Below are positions 1-6,637 of a stretch of DNA of 26,437 bases, one piece after another. A program made the position numbers and the translations under genes. The notes beneath the pieces were generated by a model. The model saw nothing but the letters and a program-made list of their open reading frames with translations. It was not told the origin of the DNA and made no database searches. Positions within the stretch are counted from its first letter, which is position 1. Each line of letters begins with the position of its first letter. Source of the DNA: an uncultured Oscillospiraceae bacterium (GTDB taxonomy: Bacteria > Bacillota > Clostridia > Oscillospirales > Oscillospiraceae); the NCBI GenBank assembly GCA_902497145.1, contig CABVDR010000037.1, forward strand, positions 1 through 26,437, in the 5' to 3' direction.

Positions 1-155
1 CAAAACCATTGATTTTATTAGCTTTTTGCCGCTATCGCTATCACACCTCATTATTTGTCCGGCCGGGATTTTTTATCTTTTTCCCTTCTCTTTTTCACCC
101 ATGGGCTCAAACCGGCATAGTCTGAGGCAGATTTGGAAAGGACGGCGATGTTTCA

Positions 156-1235
156 ATGGCAGATGAAAAACACATCCAGTATTTTCTGGGGGCCAACTCT
201 CCCTCTGGCTTTTACTCCCTCTATGACCACCTGCTCCCTGCCGAGCGGGCCAATCGGTTCTACATCATCAAGGGCGGTCCCGGCTGCGGCAAGTCTACCC
301 TCATGCGTCAGGTGGCCCGCCGGGCGGAGGAGGCGGGGCAGACGGTAGAGTACACCCTGTGCTCCGGTGACCCCGACTCCCTGGACGCCATTCTCCTGCC
401 CCAGTTGGGGGTGGCCATGGTGGACGGCACTGCCCCCCATGTGGTAGAGCCCAAGTATCCCGGCGTGGTGGAGGAGTACGTGAACCTGGGCCGGGGCTAC
501 CGGCGGGATGAACTCCAGGACATTAAGGGCGAGATCATGTCCTGCATGACTGGCTACAAGGCCTGCTACCAGCGGGCCTACCGGTGCCTGGGGGCGGCGG
601 CCGCTATTCAGGAGGATCTGAGGGCCACCCTCTCCACCCCCGCCATGGAGGAGCGACTTGCCAAGCGGGCCAGGGGCATCCTCAGCCGGGAGCTGAAGGC
701 CCGCCCCGCCCTGCCCGGACAGGTGAAGCAGCGCTTTCTGGGCGCGGTCACCCACAAGGGCGTGATGACCCTCTATGACACGGCCCTTCTCCAGTGTCCC
801 AAGATCTACGAGCTCAGCGACCGCTGCGGTCTGGCCCACCCCATGCTCCTCCAGCTTCTCTCCGGGGCGGTGGAGAAGGGCTACGACGTGGTGGCCTGCC
901 CCGATCCCATGGCGCCCCAGCGCCTGGCCCACCTACTCATCCCCCAGGCCGGTCTGGCCTTCCTCACCACCTCCCCCGATCAGCCTCTGCCGGAGAAACC
1001 CTGGCGGCGCATCCGGGTGGAGACCGGCGTAGGCAGCGATCTCATGCGCCGCAGCCGTCCTCGTATCCGCTTTGCCCAGAAGGTGAGCGAGGCCCTCATG
1101 GAGGAGGCGGTAGCCTCTCTGTCCCAGGCCAAGGCCATGCACGACGATCTGGAGGCCCTCTACCACCCCTATGTGGACTTCTCTCTGGTGGACCGCACTG
1201 CCGACCAGCTGGCCCAGACCATTCTGGAGGGATAA
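156..1235 (+). CDS. P-loop ATPase with internal duplication (PRK06851-like hypothetical protein)
   Basis: A 359-residue cytosolic protein. A clear Walker A motif, GGPGCGKST, lies at residues 40-48, preceded by a hydrophobic strand (FYIIK). The second half (from about residue 192) repeats the layout of the first: RFLGA..HKGVMTLYD matches YFLGANSPSGFYSLYD, and IYELSDRCGLAHPMLLQLL matches FYIIKGGPGCGKSTLMRQVA. The second P-loop has lost its GKS/T residues. This fits a clostridial two-domain ATPase family of unknown function that I recall as PRK06851. The ATG at 156 follows a GGAAAGGA ribosome site about 12 bases upstream; an ATG at 148 is out of frame. The gene stands alone and ends at a hairpin shared with the convergent muramidase gene. 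NTP binding is well supported; the biological role is unknown. Confidence 0.85.
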   Translation: MADEKHIQYFLGANSPSGFYSLYDHLLPAERANRFYIIKGGPGCGKSTLMRQVARRAEEAGQTVEYTLCSGDPDSLDAILLPQLGVAMVDGTAPHVVEPKYPGVVEEYVNLGRGYRRDELQDIKGEIMSCMTGYKACYQRAYRCLGAAAAIQEDLRATLSTPAMEERLAKRARGILSRELKARPALPGQVKQRFLGAVTHKGVMTLYDTALLQCPKIYELSDRCGLAHPMLLQLLSGAVEKGYDVVACPDPMAPQRLAHLLIPQAGLAFLTTSPDQPLPEKPWRRIRVETGVGSDLMRRSRPRIRFAQKVSEALMEEAVASLSQAKAMHDDLEALYHPYVDFSLVDRTADQLAQTILEG

Positions 1236-1239
1236 GGAA

Positions 1240-1275
1240 AAACCCCGCCGCGAGGAAATTCCTCACGGCGGGGTT
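1240..1275. terminator. Bidirectional intrinsic terminator
   Basis: AACCCCGCCG at 1241-1250 pairs with CGGCGGGGTT at 1264-1273, with further GAGG/CCTC pairing inside. A-rich and T-rich flanks lie on both sides. It sits between the converging stops of the P-loop ATPase (+) and the GH25 gene (-). Confidence 0.85.
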
Positions 1276-1282
1276 TGCTGTT

Positions 1283-2158
1283 TTAGGATTTCGCTAGATC
1301 CCGGAAGGCCAGGTTCAGGTCCACATTGCCCTGGATCCCCGGCACCGTTCCGGTGTGGGTGTACTGCCACATCTCAAAGTCGTAGAAGAAGTCAGGCTTC
1401 TGGTCGTACTCCGCCAGCCAGAAGGAGAACCCGTCCAGCTGGTCCAGCTGATAGTAGAGGTAGCCCTGCTCCTGGTTGAAGTAGACCATGGGGGTATAGC
1501 CCCCGGCGGACACCAGCTCACAGAAGGCCTTGGCACACTCGGTCATGTGCTCCCCTTCCATCTCGTCGGTGCGTGCCTGCTGCCCGTCCACAAACTCCCA
1601 GTCAAAAACCACCGGGTAGGTGACGGGGTAGTTTCGGATGGCCTCCAGCACAAAGTCAGCCTCCTCCTCCGCCTCCCGCACTGTGGTGGCCTGGGAGAAG
1701 AAGTACACGCCCACATCCAGCCCCGCTTTCAGGGCTCCCTCCATGTTTTTCTGGAAGTTGGTATCTGCCTGAATGGCCCCCTGGGAGTAACCCCGGTAGC
1801 CCACCCGGATGATGGCAAAGTCCACCCCCGAATCGGCCACTGTCTGCCAGTCGATGTCTCCCTGATAGACGGACACATCGATGCCCTGGAGGGCCTTGGT
1901 ACCATTTTTTTCATAGGTAATCCAGCCGTTTTCCTGCTGGACAAACGCCTCGGAGTCATAGACGTTCCGGTCTACCCCGTCCAGGGCGGTCATCTGCATA
2001 TTGCGATAATAGAAATACTCCGGCTGCTGGCTCTGCCAGAACCAGTAGCCTGCGGCGCAGGACACCAGCAGCACCAGCGCTGCAAACAGCACCTTGCCTG
2101 CTCCGGTCTCCAGCAGCGGCCGTTTTTCCGTCCGCTTTCCGGCGCCTGACTTTCCCAT
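1283..2158 (-). CDS. Membrane-anchored GH25 family lysozyme (N-acetylmuramidase)
   Basis: With the chosen start the protein has 291 residues. A basic N-terminus (KRTEKR) is followed by one hydrophobic segment at about 23-41, so it is probably an N-in, C-out anchored or secreted enzyme. The GH25 domain runs from about residue 91 to the end: GIDVSVYQGDIDW (Asp94) opens the barrel, and VVFDWEF carries the catalytic acid pair Asp186/Glu188. Late strands FWLAEYD and MWQYT are also typical. GH25 enzymes cleave the MurNAc-GlcNAc bond of peptidoglycan. Three in-frame ATGs are possible: 2200, 2164 and 2158. An AGGAGG stands 9 bases before 2158 but only 3 before 2164, so 2158 is preferred. There is no cell-wall binding repeat. 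A promoter lies at 2246-2274. Possible roles are wall remodelling or defence. Confidence 0.9.
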   Translation of the reverse strand: MGKSGAGKRTEKRPLLETGAGKVLFAALVLLVSCAAGYWFWQSQQPEYFYYRNMQMTALDGVDRNVYDSEAFVQQENGWITYEKNGTKALQGIDVSVYQGDIDWQTVADSGVDFAIIRVGYRGYSQGAIQADTNFQKNMEGALKAGLDVGVYFFSQATTVREAEEEADFVLEAIRNYPVTYPVVFDWEFVDGQQARTDEMEGEHMTECAKAFCELVSAGGYTPMVYFNQEQGYLYYQLDQLDGFSFWLAEYDQKPDFFYDFEMWQYTHTGTVPGIQGNVDLNLAFRDLAKS

Positions 2159-2201
2159 ATTCATAAGCCTCCTATATTCGGCCCGGAGGCCAATACACAA
2201 A

Positions 2202-2245
2202 ATTCTCCACCCTCTCCCACGGTTTTGTGGAAAAGGGCGGAGAAT
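2202..2245 (-). terminator. Hairpin between metH and the GH25 gene, probable metH terminator
   Basis: On the minus strand, ATTCTCCGCCCT (2245-2234) pairs with AGGGTGGAGAAT (2213-2202) through one G-T wobble. An inner CCAC/GTGG stem sits inside, and TTTTGTGT follows. It lies just after the metH stop and overlaps the expected transcript start of the GH25 gene. It may therefore insulate that gene from the methionine operon. Confidence 0.6.
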
Positions 2246-2274
2246 ATTGTATCAGTTTTCGGGGAAAAAGGCAA
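2246..2274 (-). promoter_or_regulatory. Sigma-A-type promoter for the GH25 gene
   Basis: On the minus strand, TTGCCT (2274-2269) is followed after exactly 17 bases by TACAAT (2251-2246). It lies about 90 bases upstream of the GH25 start codon and after the metH stop. Confidence 0.6.
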
Positions 2275-2286
2275 GCTTTCTACCCA

Positions 2287-4683
2287 TTATCCCACAACTT
2301 GCTTGGCGATATCCACACTCTCCTTGGCGTCCCGGGCATAGAAGTCGGCGGAGATCTCCTTGGCGTAGTCCGGAGTGAGCACCGCGCCGCCCACCATGAT
2401 CTTGCAGGGCAGTCCCGCGTCGTGGAGCTGGGCAATGGTCTGGGCCATGCTTTTGAGAGTTGTCGTCATCAAAGCGGACAGGCCCACCAGGGGGGCCTCA
2501 TACTTCCGGGCGGCCTCCACCACGGCGGCGGGGTCCACGTCCCGGCCCAAGTCGATGACGGTATAGCCGTAGTTCTCCAGCAGCACCTTCACAATGTTCT
2601 TGCCGATGTCGTGGATGTCCCCCTTCACAGTGGCCAGCACTACAACACCCCGGCTGACGCTGCCCCCCTCACCGGTGGACAGCTTCTCCCGAATGACCTC
2701 AAAGGCGGCCTGGGCCGCTCCGGCGGACTGGATGAGCTGGGGCAGGAAGACCCGGTTCTGCTCAAAGTCGGCCCCCACTTGGTCCAGGGCCGGGATGAGC
2801 ACGTTATCCACAATGTCCATGGGGGCGGTGGTCTCCAGCAGCTGCCGGGTGGCCTGTCCCGCCTCCCCCTTCAGACCCGCGATCACCAGGTCCTTCAGGG
2901 ACCGGCCGGTACTCTGGGGGGCGGCCGCCGGGCTGTTGCCCGCGGTGATGGAGGTGGACACAGAGGCATTGGCGTAGGCGGCAATAAATTCCCGGGCATC
3001 GGTATCCACATTGGTGAGCAGATGGAAGCACCGCACCGCCGCCATCATGGCATCCACGTTGGGGTTGATGATGGGCAGGTCCAGCCCGGCGGACATGGCC
3101 ATGGTGAGGAAGTTCTGGTTCACCAGGGGCCGGGCGGGCAGGCCGAAGGAGATGTTGGACACGCCCAGTACGGTTTTCAGGCCCAGCTCAGTTTTCACAC
3201 GGTGAAGGGCCTCCAAAGTCTGGGACGCTGCCTCCTGCTCGGCGGAGACGGTGAGAGTGAGGCAGTCGATATACACGTCCTCTTTCCGAATACCCATCTC
3301 CTGGGCACGCTCCAGAATGCGCTTGGCAATGTCAAAGCGGGCCTGGACGGTCTTGGGGATGCCGTTTTCATCCAGGGTCAGGCCCACCACCGCAGCGCCG
3401 TACTTCTTCACCAGAGGCAGGATGGCCTCCATGGAGGCCCCTTCTCCGTTCACCGAGTTGACAATGGCCTTGCCGCAGTAGACCCGCAGGGCCCGCTCCA
3501 GCACCTTGGGTTCGGTGGAGTCCAGCTGAAGTGGGGCGTCGGTGACCCCCTGGAGGGCCTTGACGGTGCGCACCATCATGTCCGCCTCGTCAATTTCCGG
3601 CAGACCCACATTCACATCCAGGATGTCGGCTCCCGCCTCGGTCTGAGCCAGGGCCTGTCCCAGCATGTAGTCCACATCGCCTCGACGAAGGGCCTCCTTC
3701 ATCAGCTTCTTGCCGGTGGGGTTGATGCGCTCGCCGATCACCCGCACCCGGTCAATGGGCACCGCCTGGGTGGCGCTGCACACGGCGGCGGGGACATGGC
3801 GGGGGACCGCCTTCACGGTCTTACCCTCCAGTTCCTTAGACAGCAGGGCAATATACTCCGGCGTAGTGCCGCAGCAGCCGCCGAACACCTTCACTCCCAT
3901 GTCCGCCAGAGCGGCCAGGCTCTGGGCAAACTCCAGGGGGGTGATGTCGTAGCCGGACCCGTCGGGGTGGGGCAAGCCGGCGTTGGGCTTGAGCACGATG
4001 GGCAGGTTGGTCCACTTCAGCAGTTCCTCCACCAGGGGGGGCATCTCCCGGGGACCCAGAGAGCAGTTGACGCCCACCGCATCGGCCCCCAGCCCCTCCA
4101 GGGTGAGGGCGGCGGCAGCGGGAGAGCAGCCCAGGAAGGTACGGCCGCTGGCCTCGTAGGTCATGGTGACCAGCACGGGGAGATTGGAGTTCTCCTTGGC
4201 AGCCAGCAGGGCAGCCCGGGCCTCCTGGAGGTCGGTCATGGTCTCAATGGCAATGAGGTCGGCCCCGGCCTTCACACCGACACGGACCACTTGGGCAAAC
4301 AGGTCTACCGCATCTTCAAAGCCCAGCATCCCGGTGGGCTCCAGCAGCTGGCCGCAGGGGCCGATATCCAGAGCCACCAGACCCCGTCCGGCGGCCGCCT
4401 CCTTGGCCACGGTGACCGCGGCGGTGACGATCTCCTCCACGCTCCGGCCGGTGCGCTCCAGCTTCTCCCGGTTGGCCCCGAAGGTGTTGGCGTAGATGAT
4501 CTGGGATCCGGCATCCAGGTAGGCGGTGTGGATCTCCCGCAGCCAGTCGGGGTGCTCCAAAGCCACCAGCTCCGGCGTGGCTCCCACAGGCAGGCCCCGG
4601 GCCTGGAGCATGGTGCCCATGCCGCCGTCCAACAGGACGGGGCGGTCAGTTTTCAACAGTTCAAGAAATTCCACAATGTCCAC
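2287..4683 (-). CDS. metH: Cobalamin-dependent methionine synthase, core lacking the reactivation domain
   Basis: MetH transfers the methyl group of 5-methyl-THF to homocysteine through cobalamin. The domains follow the usual order: homocysteine-binding barrel (about 10-285) with zinc ligands in GVNCS (Cys207) and GGCCG (Cys270, Cys271); pterin-binding barrel (about 310-575; GERINPTG, ILDVNVG, INSVNG-like segments); cobalamin cap (about 595-675); and Rossmann B12 domain with the DxHxxG motif at 689-694, whose His ligates cobalt. The protein stops at 798 residues, where E. coli MetH (about 1,220) would continue into the flavodoxin/SAM reactivation domain. That domain is the gene just upstream, which this one overlaps by 23 bases. 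The start is a GTG at 4683 with a weak ribosome site. A GTG three codons later (4674) has AGGTGG in front and could be the true start. Translation is probably coupled to the upstream gene. Confidence 0.95.
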   Translation of the reverse strand: MDIVEFLELLKTDRPVLLDGGMGTMLQARGLPVGATPELVALEHPDWLREIHTAYLDAGSQIIYANTFGANREKLERTGRSVEEIVTAAVTVAKEAAAGRGLVALDIGPCGQLLEPTGMLGFEDAVDLFAQVVRVGVKAGADLIAIETMTDLQEARAALLAAKENSNLPVLVTMTYEASGRTFLGCSPAAAALTLEGLGADAVGVNCSLGPREMPPLVEELLKWTNLPIVLKPNAGLPHPDGSGYDITPLEFAQSLAALADMGVKVFGGCCGTTPEYIALLSKELEGKTVKAVPRHVPAAVCSATQAVPIDRVRVIGERINPTGKKLMKEALRRGDVDYMLGQALAQTEAGADILDVNVGLPEIDEADMMVRTVKALQGVTDAPLQLDSTEPKVLERALRVYCGKAIVNSVNGEGASMEAILPLVKKYGAAVVGLTLDENGIPKTVQARFDIAKRILERAQEMGIRKEDVYIDCLTLTVSAEQEAASQTLEALHRVKTELGLKTVLGVSNISFGLPARPLVNQNFLTMAMSAGLDLPIINPNVDAMMAAVRCFHLLTNVDTDAREFIAAYANASVSTSITAGNSPAAAPQSTGRSLKDLVIAGLKGEAGQATRQLLETTAPMDIVDNVLIPALDQVGADFEQNRVFLPQLIQSAGAAQAAFEVIREKLSTGEGGSVSRGVVVLATVKGDIHDIGKNIVKVLLENYGYTVIDLGRDVDPAAVVEAARKYEAPLVGLSALMTTTLKSMAQTIAQLHDAGLPCKIMVGGAVLTPDYAKEISADFYARDAKESVDIAKQVVG

Positions 4684-5338
4684 CTGACTTTCGGTATTGG
4701 CAGCTCTCCCGGGCGGGACAGCTCAGGCAGCTGCGTACAGTTTGTTGGATCTCCCCCTGGGCGATGCCTAAAATGGCGGTCACCGACTTGCGGGGGGTTA
4801 AAATATGGCTGGCGCTGGCACACAGACCGATCTTCCGGGGGGCGTCCAGCAGATGAAGCAGTTCCCCCTGGAGTTCCAGAGGCAGGTCGCCGTAGCCGGG
4901 GCTGAACCGGAAGGGAAAGGAGCAGCCGGGGAACTGGCCCTCAATCTCCTGCTCCACCTGGTCGCACACCTGCTCCACTCCGGCGGTGGCACAGCAGTCC
5001 AGGGCCAGGGCCCGGAGCATGTCCCGGCTCTCCCAGCGGCGGATCAGGGCGTCAGCCTGGGCGGAGAGGGTGGCGCAGAATACCGCCGCCCGCTCACAGC
5101 CCTCCAGATGCTTTCGAAGATCCTGACCGGGGAGGAGCAGGCCGCCCTCCAGGCGCACGCCGTCCTCCTCCAGGGTAATGTCCAGTACCCGCCCCGTCCA
5201 CCGGGGCCTGGCCGCCGCCTCCATCTCTCGGGCACACTCCTCCACCAGGGCCCGGGTCTCCGGGGGAGCCTGGTCGGCAGGGCAGCCCATGTACCGCAGT
5301 ACCTCGTCCAGATCCAAAGGGGAAAGCGCGCTGATCAC
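4661..5338 (-). CDS. Stand-alone methionine synthase reactivation (AdoMet-binding) domain protein
   Basis: A 225-residue protein matching the C-terminal activation domain of MetH, which holds SAM and flavodoxin during reductive remethylation of cob(II)alamin. Supporting motifs are RFSPGYGDLPLELQ (144-157), LLHLLDAPRKIGL and the TPRKSVTAILGI turn (181-192). The tail carries Cys204, Cys207, Cys213 and Cys222, which E. coli MetH does not have as far as I recall; a metal site is possible. Translation starts at a GTG with AGGAGGT five bases in front, 15 bases after the metF stop, and the end overlaps metH by 23 bases. Split MetH systems of this sort are known in Thermotoga and clostridia. The operon position makes it the reactivating partner of the shortened MetH. 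Confidence 0.88.
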   Translation of the reverse strand: MISALSPLDLDEVLRYMGCPADQAPPETRALVEECAREMEAAARPRWTGRVLDITLEEDGVRLEGGLLLPGQDLRKHLEGCERAAVFCATLSAQADALIRRWESRDMLRALALDCCATAGVEQVCDQVEQEIEGQFPGCSFPFRFSPGYGDLPLELQGELLHLLDAPRKIGLCASASHILTPRKSVTAILGIAQGEIQQTVRSCLSCPARESCQYRKSGGHCGIS

Positions 5339-5353
5339 GGGGTACCTCCTATG

Positions 5354-6223
5354 TTAGACGCGGCGGATAGAGGCCACGCTGTCGCTGATCTGCTTGGCCA
5401 CCTGGGGGTTGTTCATGGTGTAGAGATGAATGCCGTCCACTCCAGCGGCAATCAGATCGGAGATCTGGTCGATGGCATAGGCAATGCCAGCCTCCCGCAG
5501 GGCCTCGGGGTGGTCGCCGTACCGCGCCAGCAGCCGGGTCAGCTTGTGGGGCAGAGAGGCGCCGCACATAGACACCATGCGCTCGATGGAGGCCTTGTTC
5601 AGTACCGGCATAATGCCCGCCTCGATGGGCACCTCGATACCTGCCAGGCGGCAGCGCTCCAGGAAGCGATAGAAATCGTCGTTATCGAAAAAGAGCTGGC
5701 TGACCAGGTGCTGGGCGCCCGCGTCCACCTTCTTCTTCAGATGACGCACATCGGTGATGAGATCGGGGCTTTCGGGATGTCCCTCGGGATAGCAGGCACC
5801 GGACACGCCGAAGTCACCCCGGCGGCGGATAAAGGCCACCAGCTCATCGGCGTGGGCAAAGTCCGTCTTGGGAGGGAAGTTGGGGTTGCGGTCGCCCCGG
5901 AGGGCCAGCACATTCTCTACCCCGTCCTGCTTCAGGCCGGCCAGCAGCTCGGTGACCTCCCCCTTGGTGCAGGCCACACAGGTGATGTGGGCCATGGCGG
6001 GGATGTGGTACTGGTTGTGGATGATGGAGGCGATCTCACGGGTGGACTGGTTCACCGTGCTGGAGCCGCCCGCACCGTAGGTGACGCTGATAAAGTCGGG
6101 CTTGATGTCCTTGAGGCCGTCCAGGGTCTTATAAATGCTGTCCACGGGGCTGGTCTTCTTGGGGGGAAATACTTCACAGGAAAAGACCGTCTTGCCTTTT
6201 CCGAACAGTTCTGCGATTTTCAT
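5354..6223 (-). CDS. metF: Methylenetetrahydrofolate reductase
   Basis: A 289-residue FAD-dependent TIM-barrel enzyme that reduces 5,10-methylene-THF to 5-methyl-THF, the methyl donor for the MetH encoded two genes downstream. Family motifs are present in order: SCEVFPPK (catalytic Glu17), SVTYGAGGS, NVLALRGDRN (the FAD/folate Asp), GACYPEGHPES, SQLFFDN, PIEAGIMP and IHLYTMN near the end. Length is normal for a bacterial MetF without the eukaryotic regulatory domain. The ATG at 6223 follows AGAAGG about 10 bases upstream. It heads the metF / activation-domain / metH operon. No SAM or B12 riboswitch was recognised ahead of it; the 400 bases upstream are filled by the structured repeat, whose GC hairpin starts about 35 bases before the gene. 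I found no convincing promoter. Confidence 0.95.
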   Translation of the reverse strand: MKIAELFGKGKTVFSCEVFPPKKTSPVDSIYKTLDGLKDIKPDFISVTYGAGGSSTVNQSTREIASIIHNQYHIPAMAHITCVACTKGEVTELLAGLKQDGVENVLALRGDRNPNFPPKTDFAHADELVAFIRRRGDFGVSGACYPEGHPESPDLITDVRHLKKKVDAGAQHLVSQLFFDNDDFYRFLERCRLAGIEVPIEAGIMPVLNKASIERMVSMCGASLPHKLTRLLARYGDHPEALREAGIAYAIDQISDLIAAGVDGIHLYTMNNPQVAKQISDSVASIRRV

Positions 6224-6255
6224 AAAAGTTTACCTTCTTTCCTGGGTCATTGTTT

Positions 6256-6541
6256 CGCCCCGGAGGGCGAGTTCCTTTCCCAACGATGGGAAAGGAACCA
6301 AAGGATCGCCGGGGGGCTCCTGCGATGAACACCTGGCTTACGCCGGTGTTCATAGGCGTCGCCACCCCGGACCCCCGATTACGGGGGATGCACTTCTGAG
6401 AGGCCGATGGTAATGTTCCGGTGAGCAAAACCTGAGTGGCTGGTCCTTCTTGCCTCGGGGACACTGGCCCCTATGTATGCAAAATTTGAAAACATTTGCT
6501 CTGCAATAACACCGCCTGGTGCGGCAGAGCCGTGGCAGCTG
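6256..6541 (+). repeat. Structured intergenic repeat, copy 1 (unrecognised family)
   Basis: The unit begins with hairpin I (CGCCC/GGGCG, 6256-6269) and hairpin II (GTTCCTTTCC/GGAAAGGAAC, 6271-6298). The linker CAAAGGATCGC follows. An outer helix CCGGGG (6309-6314)/CCCCGG (6365-6370) encloses hairpin III (ATGAACACC 6325-6333/GGTGTTCAT 6345-6353). A CCCCC/GGGGG hairpin follows at 6372-6387. A less structured tail contains CACTGGCCCC, CAAAATTTG and ACCGCCT...GTGGCAGCTG. The same order recurs at 25545-25824 (+) and 26143-25860 (-). The stems change sequence while still pairing. It fills most of the gap between the GGT-like gene and metF. It could be a structured RNA or a non-autonomous mobile repeat. 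Confidence 0.8.
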
Positions 6542-6565
6542 TTTTGTTTACGCACTTGCCCTTCA

Positions 6566-6637
6566 GCCTCTGCCCCAGAGGCAAAACGAAGTTTTGCACA
6601 AAGTTCTTTTGGGTCCTTTTCTTTCAAGAAAAGGACC
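6566..6637 (+). repeat. Three-hairpin repeat module, copy 1 (also likely terminator of the GGT-like gene)
   Basis: GCCTCTG/CAGAGGC (6566-6582) is followed by GCAAAAC/GTTTTGC around a GAA loop (6581-6597). The fixed linker ACAAAGTTCTTTTG comes next, then a 12-bp stem, GGTCCTTTTCTT/AAGAAAAGGACC (6612-6637). The same order occurs at 26320-26389 with compensated stem changes. The last hairpin touches the stop codon of the minus-strand GGT-like gene, so in that direction it may end transcription. Confidence 0.75.

Noticed and set aside
2227..4905. An 892-codon open frame on the plus strand
   Set aside because: Antisense shadow of metH; low-complexity Gly/His composition and no ribosome site or family motif.
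6224..6300. Possible SAM or cobalamin riboswitch ahead of the metF operon
   Set aside because: The expected conserved cores were not found; the hairpins present belong to the interspersed repeat, which also occurs away from methionine genes.
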